NCBI GenBank assembly: GCA_028455995.1
Contig: JABELC010000003.1
Span: 3,348,001 to 3,412,000, forward strand
DNA length: 64,000 bases
Reading direction: 5' to 3'
Source of the DNA: Scleromitrula shiraiana
Taxonomy: Eukaryota; Ascomycota; Leotiomycetes; Helotiales; Sclerotiniaceae
Every line of letters starts with the position of its first letter. Position 1 is the first letter of the stretch. The translations under genes were made by a program, and so were the position numbers. Positions 34,260-45,137 of this stretch are shown here, one piece after another. The notes under the pieces are model-generated. The model was not told the DNA's origin. It worked only from the letters and a program-made list of their open reading frames with translations, and did not search any database.

Positions 34260-35574
34260 TTTTCTATCCTTTCCGTGCTGGTCTAAGAGCAGGAAAAAAT
34301 GAGTGGTATGGAGCACGATAGATTCGATGTTGACAATTCAAGTAGAAACAAACAACGCAGCTGTTGGGTACAATTATATTTATCAGAACTTTAAGACGGC
34401 CTTCGATGATTCTTGATTGGACTGAAGATTACGAGAGATCGTTATGTTCTTTCTCAAACCAGCAATCAGGGGTTAAAGGGCGTGAGAAGACATGTCTCTC
34501 GATACAGTGTGATCATGAGAATATTCTGCCAAGATACTGAATAGATCAATACGATGTTTTCGATCCGAAGAGTTCGAACAATAAATATTTGATTGATTGC
34601 AGGTTACGATATAATATCCATTGTTACTCGACATTGTACCTGTATATTGCCGGTATGTAGTTATAGGGTCTAGTCTAGTACGTAAGGCGGTGGAGTGGTA
34701 CCGAGGTTTTCGTACCCGAACATTTTCTATTGTAGGCAGGAAAAAAATGTATGAAAACTTTTATGATAGAGCATGCCAATATTTCAGATGAACCCCTCTC
34801 CCTCACCACGACACCGAATACTACAGTGCTATGCATCGATACTTCCTATCATGAAACCGAATCACTCACTCGGATAACAAGATTAAAAAAGCCACCGGGT
34901 AGGTTGACAATAAGGGCAGTTATAGAATCATGTTAGGTCTAAGATCTGCTTGTTGAAATTGATTCATAGAACCGATTGATTCAATTAAAAAGGATATCAA
35001 GTAGATATCTTCCAAATTTCTCAATCATAGTTTTCTTGAAGCAGATTTCTTTCATTGGTCGTCTGCAGTTTTGTCTCGAACTCCCCGGAATAGTATGATT
35101 CAGAGTGCTATAGTTTAGCCTTGAAATCCGCCATGAATATCTTTCAAAGAAGAGAGTATCAGCGTCAGTGTCAGTTTGGCCTCAGTTCATTTCAACTCGA
35201 TATCCATAGGTCAGTTTCATCAATCACTGGTATATGTATCACTCAAGATTAGCTATCCATTAGATGACCAGGCCAGTAATTTCAAAGACAACATTCATCG
35301 ACCAAGATCTATCAAACTTTATCACATCGCAAAAACCAGTACAATTGATTTCGATATATAAATTCATTATTTCATCAAGGCCTTCTACGTGCGGAGTAAA
35401 AGGTTGTTCTGCAGCAAACACCGTTTTCCTCCCTTCCATCTCCTGCACAATTTTTCTGCTCTTCACCCCCGCTACATCCAGGTTGTCCCAATCCATATAT
35501 CTCCACATTCTTAGGATCATTAAATCTCCCCAAAGAAGGAAAACATCACTTCCTCATTCAAAACAATCAACGAA
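34260..35574. other. intergenic, no gene seen
   Basis: Upstream of the GNAT gene (divergent from the small CxxC protein). The 193-codon frame at 35,264-35,845 overlaps the next gene in another frame and lacks coding character. Confidence 0.5.
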
Positions 35575-35964
35575 ATGCATTGTTTCATCTGTCACTGGAA
35601 CAATCAAACAAAAGCCAAGATTTGTGGAAACTGCAAAGCTTTTCAACCAGCCCACGAAACTATCGAACGCATTACCATCCAGCACGGAGACAATGGTAAC
35701 AAAATCGAGAGCATCAGCCATGAAGAGCGTGTACCATTATGGATTGATGAATCACTATCCCATGAAAATCGAGATGGAAAGGGACAGGGTCAAAAGCCTA
35801 TGTGCTTGGTGGTGCAAATTGAGGTCTATGGCGTTAAAGGTTTGATTGTTTTTAGTGAGAACAATAGTGAGACTGTGAAGATTTCTGCTACACACAATAT
35901 TGCTCATCTTGTTGAGTTGAATTTGCTACAGCGCAAGGCAGGGGAAAAGGAAAAGACAGATTGA
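35575..35964 (+). CDS. small CxxC zinc-ribbon-like hypothetical protein
   Basis: A single exon of 129 codons from ATG 35575. The N-terminus holds CFICHWNNQTKAKICGNCKAF, a CxxC-x10-CxxC pattern that could bind one zinc, as in short zinc ribbons or RanBP2-type fingers. The rest is a mixed sequence (MCLVVQIEVYGVKGLIVFSE) with no known domain. Two other frames overlap, so coding status rests on the cysteine pattern and the ATG at the head of the frame. Confidence 0.5.
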   Translation: MHCFICHWNNQTKAKICGNCKAFQPAHETIERITIQHGDNGNKIESISHEERVPLWIDESLSHENRDGKGQGQKPMCLVVQIEVYGVKGLIVFSENNSETVKISATHNIAHLVELNLLQRKAGEKEKTD

Positions 35965-36277
35965 GATGGGTCGGATATGTGAGAATCAATCTAAATGCAT
36001 AGTGCGGGAAGAGATGAAAGCTGTTAGTTGATTGATTAATATTTTTCATTTCTGGTATCAATTTCTGTGTTTGTTTCAAGTTAGATTTGCTTTTTTTCAT
36101 TACACTGACATGGAGGATAATATATATACTCAACTCCCAGAATAATATCTATTGATCAATTGTTCATGATGCCCAACGTGACCCTCTTGTTCTGATTTTT
36201 TGACAACACAATAAAAAATAATAAAGGAACAGATTAAATTAATTTCTAATAGTAACTAAAACTATATACGAGTCATT
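35965..36277. other. short intergenic
   Basis: Between the convergent ends of the CxxC gene and the phosphotransferase gene. Nothing recognised. Confidence 0.5.
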
Positions 36278-37387
36278 CTAGCGCTTCAATCTTTCTTTCT
36301 TCTCGTTCAAGCTTAATGCTTTGAAAGCTGCCACTGCATCATCATCTTCGGCCTCCCGTTTCTTGCGCTGCTCGCGTTGGCGAACTGTCTGTTTAAACCC
36401 CCAGTTACGTTCTTTTTGGTGGTTGGCATAATTAGGGCATCGCATCATAGTCTCTCTGTCGAAATGTTCCCGCGGCTCGATTTGCTGCCAATCCCAATCT
36501 TCAAATGTATTCCCAAAATCGCGTTGGAATTTCTCTTCGGCCTCTAGCCAAGGCCTAATTTGCTTGATCATCTCACACCTGAGAGAATAGGCCCAGTGGC
36601 CCAGTTCAACCGACTCCGTTGCTACCGCCTCCCACCATTCCGGAAGATATCCCCCGTGTTCCCATTCAATAATTCCAGTAACATGCCCATCTTTTATCAT
36701 GATACTGCTCGCATCCAGATCACCATGAGTAAGTACGTATGGTCCCTTTACAGGATATCTCTCTTTGAAGTCTCCCCATATATTCTCACTGCAGTCGTCT
36801 AATCGAGATTTGATACGAAACCACCATTCTTCGGCATCATCTGTTACGAATTGTACTCTCTGCTGAGAGCTGAAAGTTATGTCTCTTACCGGTGAGCCAT
36901 CTGGCGTTTCTATCTTGGTGGATGTAAACTTGCATGCCTCTACAAGATATTCAACCACTTCTTTAGCAAGGACTTTCACCTTTTCGTCATTAAGGCGTGG
37001 ATAAGTTGACAATAGGGTCTCTCCTGGAATCTTCTCCATCATAGTGAAATCGCTTTTACTGTCTCTTCAATGACACAAGCCTTTTGCCACAGGTACATTT
37101 GAGTTCTTCTCTAGGAAGTTCGTGACTGAGGGGTCGGAACCGAGATATCTGGGCCGCCCTATCTCCAAAGTCTTTTTTTCTTTCAAAATATAGTTATCGC
37201 CGATAGTCCATATACCCCTAGAAGCATTGCATTTGACTTTGAGACGACTGATATACCCATAGTGTTCTTGACGTTCTGCATTCCATTCGCAATTTTGACA
37301 TAGTAAGAAGTCTTCTTCTTTTAGAACGTGTGCTTTAAATTCTTCTGCCGTATTCCCTTCAAATCACTCGTAGATTGTTAATGGCAT
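36278..37387 (-). pseudogene. aminoglycoside-phosphotransferase (APH) family gene with two in-frame TGA codons
   Basis: From ATG 37387 (MPLTIYE) one frame of 370 codons runs to 36278, broken only by TGA at 37366-37364 and 37069-37067. The uninterrupted 3' part (start MMEKIPGETL, 37042) covers the kinase C-lobe: VLTHGDLDASSIMIKDGHVTGIIEWEH contains the Brenner-type HGDLxxxN/S loop and the metal-binding D/E segment (IIEWE in place of the usual IIDWE). The N-lobe part has DPSVTNFLEKNSNVPVAKG. Both stops lie where Trp is expected (IYE-W-FEGN and CH-W-RDSKSDFTMMEK). Family members phosphorylate small molecules or act as kinase-like proteins, and the substrate is unknown. It is either a pseudogene or needs the stops recoded. 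A charged Arg/Lys tail after residue 320 is unusual for APH. Confidence 0.7.
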
Positions 37388-38929
37388 CGTGCTTATTAGA
37401 TAGATATCTAAGGATTGAATATCAGAGTTAGAAGGCAATAAGAAGCAACAGAAAAGATATAAATCAGTTTGAAAAGACTCTAGATATAATTAAATGTTAT
37501 TAATATTTTAGAAAAGAAATCATAAGTACGCCATTGAGAAGAAAAAGCCTAATCAAAGGATCGGTATTGTGACCATTCTGATTAAAAGTTATACTACATC
37601 CAGAACAATTATCATTATTATTATCTTTGTTCATTTTTGAAAATAGAGTTATTGAAAAACTTTTTTGACATCAAAGAATACGATAAAGAAGGTACCTAGA
37701 TCCTGAATATACTACATACAGAAGAACTTGATAATAATTGGTTAGATCAAAAACAAGAGAATTAATGATCAACACAAAAGATCAAGTTTCCTATGACGAT
37801 ATTAAATATTAACTATACAAATTAAATAGATATATCAGTGCTATATTTACGAAATCTAAAATTGTCAATATTTCATCTATTCAAAAATTCAATACAAACT
37901 TTACACAAGTACAAAGAATGATACTAAAAGGAGGAAGCGTGCTCTCCGAGGAGATAGAAGATGAATTCGAGACATCTTCTTGAATCATATCACAATTAGA
38001 TGAGGAAAATATATATGTATAAAGAGAAGATAGAAAAGATGGAAGTATAATCAATTATGTGAGCGTAGGAATAAAACCTGGACTCGAGTATATCTAGTGT
38101 AAAGACTCTATGTATTTATTATTCCTGTGACTACTCTATTGAGTATATAACATCCTATCCTTTTCATAACTTTTGAATTCTCTTCTATCGCATGAAGAAA
38201 ATCAGGAACATTAAAACGAATACAATAGTACACCAGCTAGCGTCAAGAGGCAAACTAGCTTACCTACTATATATTATTACAGAACGAAGCATAAATAATT
38301 TGAATGTTTGTCCGTTTAATATAATGTGAAAGTATAATATATTAAAAGAATCAAAATTAGAAAGCTCAAAAGCCCCTCGCAATCCCTTGAAATCAACTAG
38401 CGATACACTTTCTAGATTGACGATGATCAGTCAAGTAGTAGTATACAATCAAAAGTAATTAACTAGAACAGCCACCACAGCCACCGCATCCACTCACCAG
38501 ATCTTAGTATGAAATTACATAATCTCAATTCTCTAATCTATCAAAGCACTGTTTAATTTATCTTTCTCGTCTTAATTAATATACCGGGAGTCTCTCTTGT
38601 CTACACGCTCAGAATAATATAGTCCTGGTTAACATCTATATCATGCTTTCGATCAATCTATAAAATATCAAAATTAAAACATCTGTACCAGTACATCGAG
38701 ATCAACATAAAATACTACTACTAGTAGTAGTACTAGTACTATCATAATAGATCTTGTTTATAAAAATCAAAAAAATATTTATAAAAGCCTGAGATTTCTA
38801 TAATTTATCGTAAATATTGATACTATTATTTATATAATTTTATTAAATTTAACAGATAATGTACTAGTAATAAAATATATTACTATTGATTAATTATACT
38901 GAATTTCTATTAATAGAAAAGATTTTAAT
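37388..38929. other. moderately AT-rich intergenic; 20-bp perfect palindrome
   Basis: No gene. AT content rises toward 38,700, where a perfect 20-bp palindrome of ACT/AGT trinucleotides lies at 38,713-38,732. The style matches the 22-29 kb island. It directly abuts the truncated P450 fragment. Confidence 0.55.
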
Positions 38930-39477
38930 ATACATTAAAATTCTGGAAACAATGTTGTTGATAGACTTTTTGGGGAAAAAAAAACGGATTGAGAGCAGCT
39001 CATCGTATGTGATGCAGATCATGATGTTGAGTTCCTATAGCCTTCAAAAGATTAGTGTCACGACCAAGGTAAATAGAGAGTATAAGTATACAGCGGGATA
39101 TGGACCAAATGCCTCGGCAAAGTTCAAAGGCTTGTGTGTTCGGCCATTAGGTTGGTGGAAAACTTCTCCCAAGAAATCAGGGTCGTAGATATGGACTTCA
39201 TTGGGATTGATTCTGATGACAGGACCTAGTAGGGTGTATCAGCAATCTCGCAATAGATGGCCAGACAACATACCATACTGCTCGTGCAGCCTTCTAAGAT
39301 ATAAAGTGTATTGTCCATGGAGATACAAGCCATAGTACCATTCGTAGAGATTGGTAGCGGTGGCAAACGGAGGTCCTGGAATATGCGCAAGAGGATGGAA
39401 AAAGAATCGATATGATATGTTAGTAACCCAGCCCAGTAGGTCAAGAACAAGCATAGGAGTAAAATCTGCGTGGTCAT
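38930..39477 (-). pseudogene. 5' fragment of a cytochrome P450 gene, truncated by AT-rich DNA
   Basis: The fragment starts at ATG 39477 with a hydrophobic anchor (MTTQILLLCLFLTYWAG). A frameshift near 39,410 is needed to reach FFFHPLAHIPGPPFATATN, the proline-rich hinge of microsomal P450s, then LYEWYYGLYLHGQYT. Two introns are recognisable (39,273-39,226 and 39,091-39,042); the splices give GPVIRINPNEVHIYDPDF and AFGPYPAAIGTQHHDLH. An in-frame TGA at 39,002-39,000 replaces an Arg before AALNPFF (CGA to TGA), and a run of nine or so A/T bases adds a second frameshift. Similarity ends near 38,930, so the haem-binding half is missing. Clearly non-functional. Confidence 0.85.
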
Positions 39478-40101
39478 ATTGTCTCTTGTTTTGGTTTCGG
39501 AGAAGATATCAACTATGGAATGATTGTTGTTATATGATAGATCGCGGAAAGAAAGACACTTTGTAGTTGGGCTTTCTACAGTTTTTAATGACAGATTTTC
39601 ACTCAAAGAAAGGAAAACCAAGTACCCCCGCTATTTCATATTTCGCATATAATCCAGATTATCTTTTCCAAACGAGATCCATGGATTGGATGGATTTTTC
39701 TTTGGAATTAGTTGAATTCACCGTGTTGCATGTGGTTGTATAGTCTTCCTTGGATCACTCCATACAAAATTTCATACAACTTTCAAGTGTTAGCAAAATC
39801 CACTCTGCTACATATGATTCCATAACTTTGCTTGAACATACGACATGTTAGAAAAGGAAATCTCATTCACCATCAACATACTAAATCAGCATCCTGGTTC
39901 CTTATAGGCTTATGCGACATCAACGTGCGAATAAGCTAGGGAGATTATATCCGTGCCTAACCAAATTGTTTTCTAGCCTCTGCAGATGAATTTCATATGG
40001 AGCATCCTGCCAATTACAAGGCCCAAAAAGGAAAGTTGATGTGACGCTGCACCGCGATTTTTCATGTGGATACCCACTTAGGTACCACTAGTAGGTAGGC
40101 A
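39478..40101. other. intergenic, no gene seen
   Basis: Lies between the P450 fragment and the 3' end of the HET gene. No recognisable feature. Confidence 0.5.
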
Positions 40102-42720
40102 CTACATCAATGCAATCAATTTCCAAACAGGATTCAATTCATTCCAAGCGGTCTCCTCAATCTCCGCAATATTGACTCGTTCTGCTATTCCCCCATTCCA
40201 TTTCAATTGTAATGCTATAACCTTGCATGGCATATCGAGGGTTCCCGCATAACCGAGATCCCGTCTCCCAATAACTGCGAATTCATGCCAACCAGCAGCA
40301 TCATCATGCGAGTTCCAATGCACCTCACCCATTTTATCAACTGTACCTATTATCTTCTCTTCGTCTACATTTGTCTTGACACCTGGATCCAATGTCGGTT
40401 TGTTTTGATTCCACGTATAGGACAGAGGATCGAGTTCCGTAGGTTTTTCTACATATAATGTTGCCGTTAAGGCCCAGAAAAATATGATATGACCGTTTGG
40501 TATTTGTTGTAGAATGGTTTCACCTATTAAGGGATTTTGCTGCTGAATATCTTCCCAAGTAACATTGAATCTTCGGTCCTTTTCCCATGGCCGAAATTCG
40601 ATTTGCGTTGTGGGTTTCTCAAACCTGGAAGAGAAATCTGAAGTATGTTTATTGGTTCCTTCGATGCAGTTGATTTGGAGCGGTGAACTTGTATGCTCGA
40701 AGCAGGATATCTCACATGATTCACTGTCATTCAGGTCAGTGGGAAATTTTTGTGATAACGATTGATGATTAGAACTATTTGAAATAATACAAGATACTTG
40801 CCTTTCTAATGTTGTTTCATCCACTCTGATATTGATAGGTCCTTCCCATCCCATCCATGACCAGGAGGGCAAGCGAACTCTCATATTTAAATTGGTGGTT
40901 GGCAATGAGGTTTTTTCCTCTCGGCGGTGTAAGTTATGATGGTGTGAAGGAGAGCTCCAAATAAGAGACGACCCAAACCGAGAACGTGGATGACCCCAAT
41001 GGAACCTCTCTCCAGATAATCGCTCGAAAGCATCCAATACACTCTTAAAAGCATCAAGTATATCGCCAGTTTTGGTAAGCTGCCGCCCTGAATAAGCCTC
41101 TATACTTGCCTTTAACCTAACCCAGAAGCTTTTGGAATTAGTGATTAAATGTGCCAGGGGGCCCTCAATCGTTTTAACACCGAGGGCGTTGCCTGGCGAG
41201 CCTCTATACTCCAGTCGAAGGGGAGTGTCCCATGCACCATGTTGATATAAGTTTGGATGCTCGAAAGAAGATTCCTCGCAAAAATAAGCACCGTCACAAC
41301 ACCAGTAAATTTGGTGTCGAGTGAAGATCAAGCAACGTCGCGAGAGAGATCGTTCCTGAAATGTCCATGCTCGAGTATTCCATACACTGCCGTCAATTTC
41401 GTTATCAGTGGAGGGTCTACCGTGAACATATCCTGTCCAGGGTGGGCAAGAACTGCATATCGAGACAAGATCAAATCCAAAATTATTGTTTTTTTCTCTC
41501 ACATCAGAAATTGTAGCGACTAGCTGCTCTGAATTACGGGAACCGGGTCGTAGGCCGGGTAGACCCGAATTAGCATCATTCCCAGTTGCCACGATTGTGA
41601 CAAGAGCATTGCCATAGATACCTCCCATATGATTTAACTGCTGCTGACGGTCCTCAATATCATCCTCCGTTTGACCTTGTCGTATACATAAGACATCAAT
41701 CCAGAGAAATGAGATATGCAGCTTTTCAGCTACGTCGATTGCGTCTCGAATAGTTTGCGGTAGATCAAGTTGCAATAGAGCATGCGGTCTGAATATGATG
41801 GTCTCAAGCTGCTCGTCAAGCTTCACTTGTCTCGCACTACCCCAGACATAGCTTAACGCCGCATACTTTAGTTCGCCCAAGACGACATCTGTCATGACAC
41901 ACAAGCATCGGTTCTCCACGTCGATAAATCTGATCAAGTCCATGCGAAGGCTACTATTATTGTATGTAAGCCTGCTAGGTAACACAACAACCGAAAGTGA
42001 GATAGCATACCTAGTATCAGATGATTTCTCCTCGACCCTGCAGCTCAAATCATGGCTACTAGCACATATTTCCATCCATTTACGCGCCAAACTAAAATCA
42101 ATAACATGTGGTTGTTTTCGACCAGCAAATAACATGCGAGGGGATTTCTTTTCGAAGGATTTATCTCGTTCATGTTCTGGTAAAAAGTCCGAAGCATGAC
42201 AAGCCTGTGCTATATCTTTATAAGACGCTAGAGTGACGTTAGAGCCTATCCAATGATTATCTACCAGTGTGTTTTCCTTAAATTTGACTGCTACGGCTAA
42301 TCTCCTCAAGGAAAATAAATAATCTACGGGGCTGGCATGAGTATCGGTTGGTGATTCTGTTAAATAAGAATGATATGTGCCACTATATTGTGCATAGTAA
42401 ACGATATTACTATCATCCCTAGGTATTTGCCGTCCTCCCAAATATTTCAATCCGCGTCGACGAAGAGTATAATATATAAGATGACAAAGAGCACAAGTTT
42501 GACTTGCTTGGAAAATTCTATCAAGGGACCCAAGGTTCACATTTTCTTCGCGTTCATGATTATCATTTCCAATCTCAGTAAAAGAACCACGAAATGGTAG
42601 GACACGAGGATATTTCTGTAGATTTTGTTGTAACTTCCGTGCGTTGAGGATATCATCTGCAGTTGGGCAAGCAAGATAGGCAAACGGAATTTGTTTGCAG
42701 TGGTCGCACAATTCTAACAT
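40102..42720 (-). CDS. HET-domain protein (heterokaryon incompatibility)
   Basis: An intronless frame of 872 residues with ATG 42720. The N-terminus has paired cysteines (MLELCDHCKQ, CALCHLIYY) usual in this class. The HET domain spans about residues 285-440: YAALSYVWG, LPQTIRDAIDVAEKLHISFLWIDVLCIRQ, and QQLNHMGGIYGNALVTIVA. AWTFQERSLSRRCLIFT is the typical follow-up motif. HET domains trigger cell death or growth arrest upon incompatible fusion, and most family members have no assigned partner. No NACHT, ankyrin or WD repeats follow; the C-terminal 300 residues are unrecognised. An intact reading frame of this length suggests the gene is under selection. Confidence 0.93.
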   Translation of the reverse strand: MLELCDHCKQIPFAYLACPTADDILNARKLQQNLQKYPRVLPFRGSFTEIGNDNHEREENVNLGSLDRIFQASQTCALCHLIYYTLRRRGLKYLGGRQIPRDDSNIVYYAQYSGTYHSYLTESPTDTHASPVDYLFSLRRLAVAVKFKENTLVDNHWIGSNVTLASYKDIAQACHASDFLPEHERDKSFEKKSPRMLFAGRKQPHVIDFSLARKWMEICASSHDLSCRVEEKSSDTRYAISLSVVVLPSRLTYNNSSLRMDLIRFIDVENRCLCVMTDVVLGELKYAALSYVWGSARQVKLDEQLETIIFRPHALLQLDLPQTIRDAIDVAEKLHISFLWIDVLCIRQGQTEDDIEDRQQQLNHMGGIYGNALVTIVATGNDANSGLPGLRPGSRNSEQLVATISDVREKNNNFGFDLVSICSSCPPWTGYVHGRPSTDNEIDGSVWNTRAWTFQERSLSRRCLIFTRHQIYWCCDGAYFCEESSFEHPNLYQHGAWDTPLRLEYRGSPGNALGVKTIEGPLAHLITNSKSFWVRLKASIEAYSGRQLTKTGDILDAFKSVLDAFERLSGERFHWGHPRSRFGSSLIWSSPSHHHNLHRREEKTSLPTTNLNMRVRLPSWSWMGWEGPINIRVDETTLERQVSCIISNSSNHQSLSQKFPTDLNDSESCEISCFEHTSSPLQINCIEGTNKHTSDFSSRFEKPTTQIEFRPWEKDRRFNVTWEDIQQQNPLIGETILQQIPNGHIIFFWALTATLYVEKPTELDPLSYTWNQNKPTLDPGVKTNVDEEKIIGTVDKMGEVHWNSHDDAAGWHEFAVIGRRDLGYAGTLDMPCKVIALQLKWNGGIAERVNIAEIEETAWNELNPVWKLIALM

Positions 42721-43905
42721 ATCTAGAGTCTAAATTGGAATTGGTTGTAGTGTGAATATAGACAAAATTGAGAGGGAACGCTTCAAGATTGTTGTATTGA
42801 GAAGGTGAAGGTAAGGCTGGATGCATATCAAGAAATTATAAGAGTAAAACAAGCATGATTGTATTCACACATGACCAGTGTCAGAATGTTGTGTAACGAT
42901 ATAAACGCATCCCATCTTACAAGATAATATGCTTATACCACCTAATCTAAGCAGCATGATATCTCGTGAATATTCTGAATACTTAGTTGACTGGAAGTAT
43001 ATGATCCTGTAAATATCTAGAGGATAATGCCATACTACACGAAAATATTAGTGGTGACATCCTTCAATGATCTTTATGCTTGTAGAGCAAACATGATCAT
43101 ATACGCGAAAAATGCGATCAGCAGCATACATTTCAATCGTATAAATTGCCAATCAGTTGATATAATAGTATAGATCTATATATATATCAGGTTTTTAAAT
43201 CTGTATCTTCTATTTTTGTAATTATATGGAATATACCCCAGATTCTTAGTTACGCCGCAATTATATTGGGAATTGCCCGTAGTCTGTCAGTCTTAAGCAG
43301 AATCTGACACGATATACCCCGGAGCATCTCGGATGTTACCCTAAAACCGAACAATTCGTATATTGATGCAAGGGGGAAATTAATAACGTAGCATTAATTC
43401 TGTACAATTGGTCCCAAAAAGCACACCGGTCGGGTGATGTCAAAGTGAAGTCAATGAAGTATTGAGTCAACAGTAAAGATGGTGACCAGGGGCAACGAGA
43501 CGAGAGCCCGCCGAAATCTGAATGATTTATTACTTCGTAAAAGTCGTGACTGCTAAGAATTGTTATTAGAATCATTATATTTTGGGAGGAATTCTAGCAA
43601 GAATCAATACAACGCGAATGGATTATATACACAAAAGGTTGTTCAAAGTGAAAAGCTTTGAGGGATGCTTGATACAATGAATGATAAGCACAATTTGTAC
43701 GTGGTAAGTACGTAGTATGGATGTAAGTGCTAATACCGTTCTTGGCAAATTAAGCGAAGCCCCTCACATCCCCACCTGCAGCGCCCCGCACTAGAAAATT
43801 CTTTCTTTCAACCACTCCATTCATGACACATAGTTTTCTTTGTTGTAAGGACTCAATATAGTTATTTTCAAGCACAACTTATCATCATTAATGAGTAATC
43901 ATCAC
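42721..43905. other. intergenic, no gene seen
   Basis: Promoter side of the HET gene up to the tRNA. No recognisable motif. Confidence 0.5.
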
Positions 43906-44020
43906 GGCTTGATAGTTCAGTGGTAGAATTCTTGCTTTGGGTAATTAGCTGTTCTCATCTAATGAGTAGATCTAATATTCAAATTGTAAGAGGTCTCCGG
44001 TTCGATCCCGGATTAAGCCC
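43906..44020 (+). tRNA. tRNA-Pro (anticodon TGG) with a 43-nt intron
   Basis: The acceptor arms GGCTTGA and TTAAGCC pair over seven positions, with discriminator C at 44020. The D arm contains AGTTCAGTGGTAGA (A box). The anticodon stem is CTTGC (43,931-43,935) with GTAAG (43,986-43,990), and the loop is TTTGGG plus T, so the anticodon TGG lies at 43,938-43,940. The intron sits at the canonical place after base 37, at 43,942-43,984. The T arm is TCCGG-TTCGATC-CCGGA (B box). A T-run terminator follows near 44,030. Anticodon-stem pairing includes one G-T. Confidence 0.93.
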
Positions 44021-45137
44021 TTTCATTTTGCTTTTTGAACATTTTTTTTTTCGTTTTTTGCTCATTTATGGTTGGGGAATCTTTTCTATATTGTTATTCT
44101 TGAGCTTGTTCCCGGATCATCTGCTTGCTTGTGGAACAGACATCGAAATTTAGGTAAGGATGTTACATTTTTTGTCAATTTAGTTCTCTTAGATCGAATA
44201 TGAAGGGATTCATATTGAGGGACACAAAGAGCAATTCGACATGAGATCAAATAGATTTAAATCTTAAAATTGAAAATTGATGGCTAACATTGAAGAAAGT
44301 AAAGATATTAAATCGTCAGAACCATATTAGAAGATTTCCAATTGTGCTCAAAGATCACCGAATCGTATTTACCACACCTCAATCAGAAGGATTAATTAGA
44401 TGAGATCCGATTCATGAATTGTTTGATGATATAAAGTAATGTTCGTAAAGTCTTAATCGTTTGTTATTTCACGTACAAGCAAGTAATTGAATTGTGTAAC
44501 ACTTGATTCAACAAGATCGTATTTTCAATACCCAATGTCCAAAATGACCTAGTTAAATGGCATGGTGATTATGGTTTTGGCAGGTAATTGGTTTTGGATG
44601 CTGAACCATCAAATAGGACATCGATATACTCGAATCATACATGGCAGCATATCTCCTTCAGTCTTGAGTCAAGTCAGGTAGTAGAAAATCAAAGATAGAG
44701 ATACGGTGGGGAATGGGTGATATAATGATGCGAATGAAAGTGAAGAGAAAATTAGGCAGAGGTATAGTCTTGCTTGGAATCCCTGGTTTGATTTCCATAT
44801 GACAACAGTGGGAGACGCCACGAAATGCCCTGCGCTCATAAATGTCTGTGTTACTAATAAAGGATCATAATCACAATATTCGCAAGGCAGGTATCGTAAT
44901 GGTCAATCATATGAAAATTTATGCACAATTCAGCCTCCTGCTATCCACAACCCGCAAGTATTGACTCCATATCCAAAAATGCATGCTCAAAACTCCACCC
45001 TAAGCAACCGATTTATATCAAGATCAAAAAGTTTAGGCACTCTCAGATAAAAGTGGTTTTCTCCCATAGAAAACAACGCTGTATAAGTCTGATCAACATT
45101 TATTCATCCAATGACACCTGAGCGAAGAAGGGAGAAC
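44021..45137. other. intergenic, no gene seen
   Basis: Between the tRNA and the 3' end of the methyltransferase gene. No convincing frame. Confidence 0.5.

Noticed and set aside
36278..37387. Mitochondrial origin (TGA read as Trp) for the APH-like gene
   Set aside because: The family is nuclear-encoded, surrounding DNA is nuclear in style, and other Trp codons in the gene are ordinary TGG.
37388..38700. Possible LTR retrotransposon relic
   Set aside because: No pair of LTRs, primer-binding site or Gag/Pol motif could be placed.
39226..39621. 131-codon minus frame
   Set aside because: Only its N-terminal part matches the P450 anchor; the rest is an out-of-frame reading caused by the frameshift.
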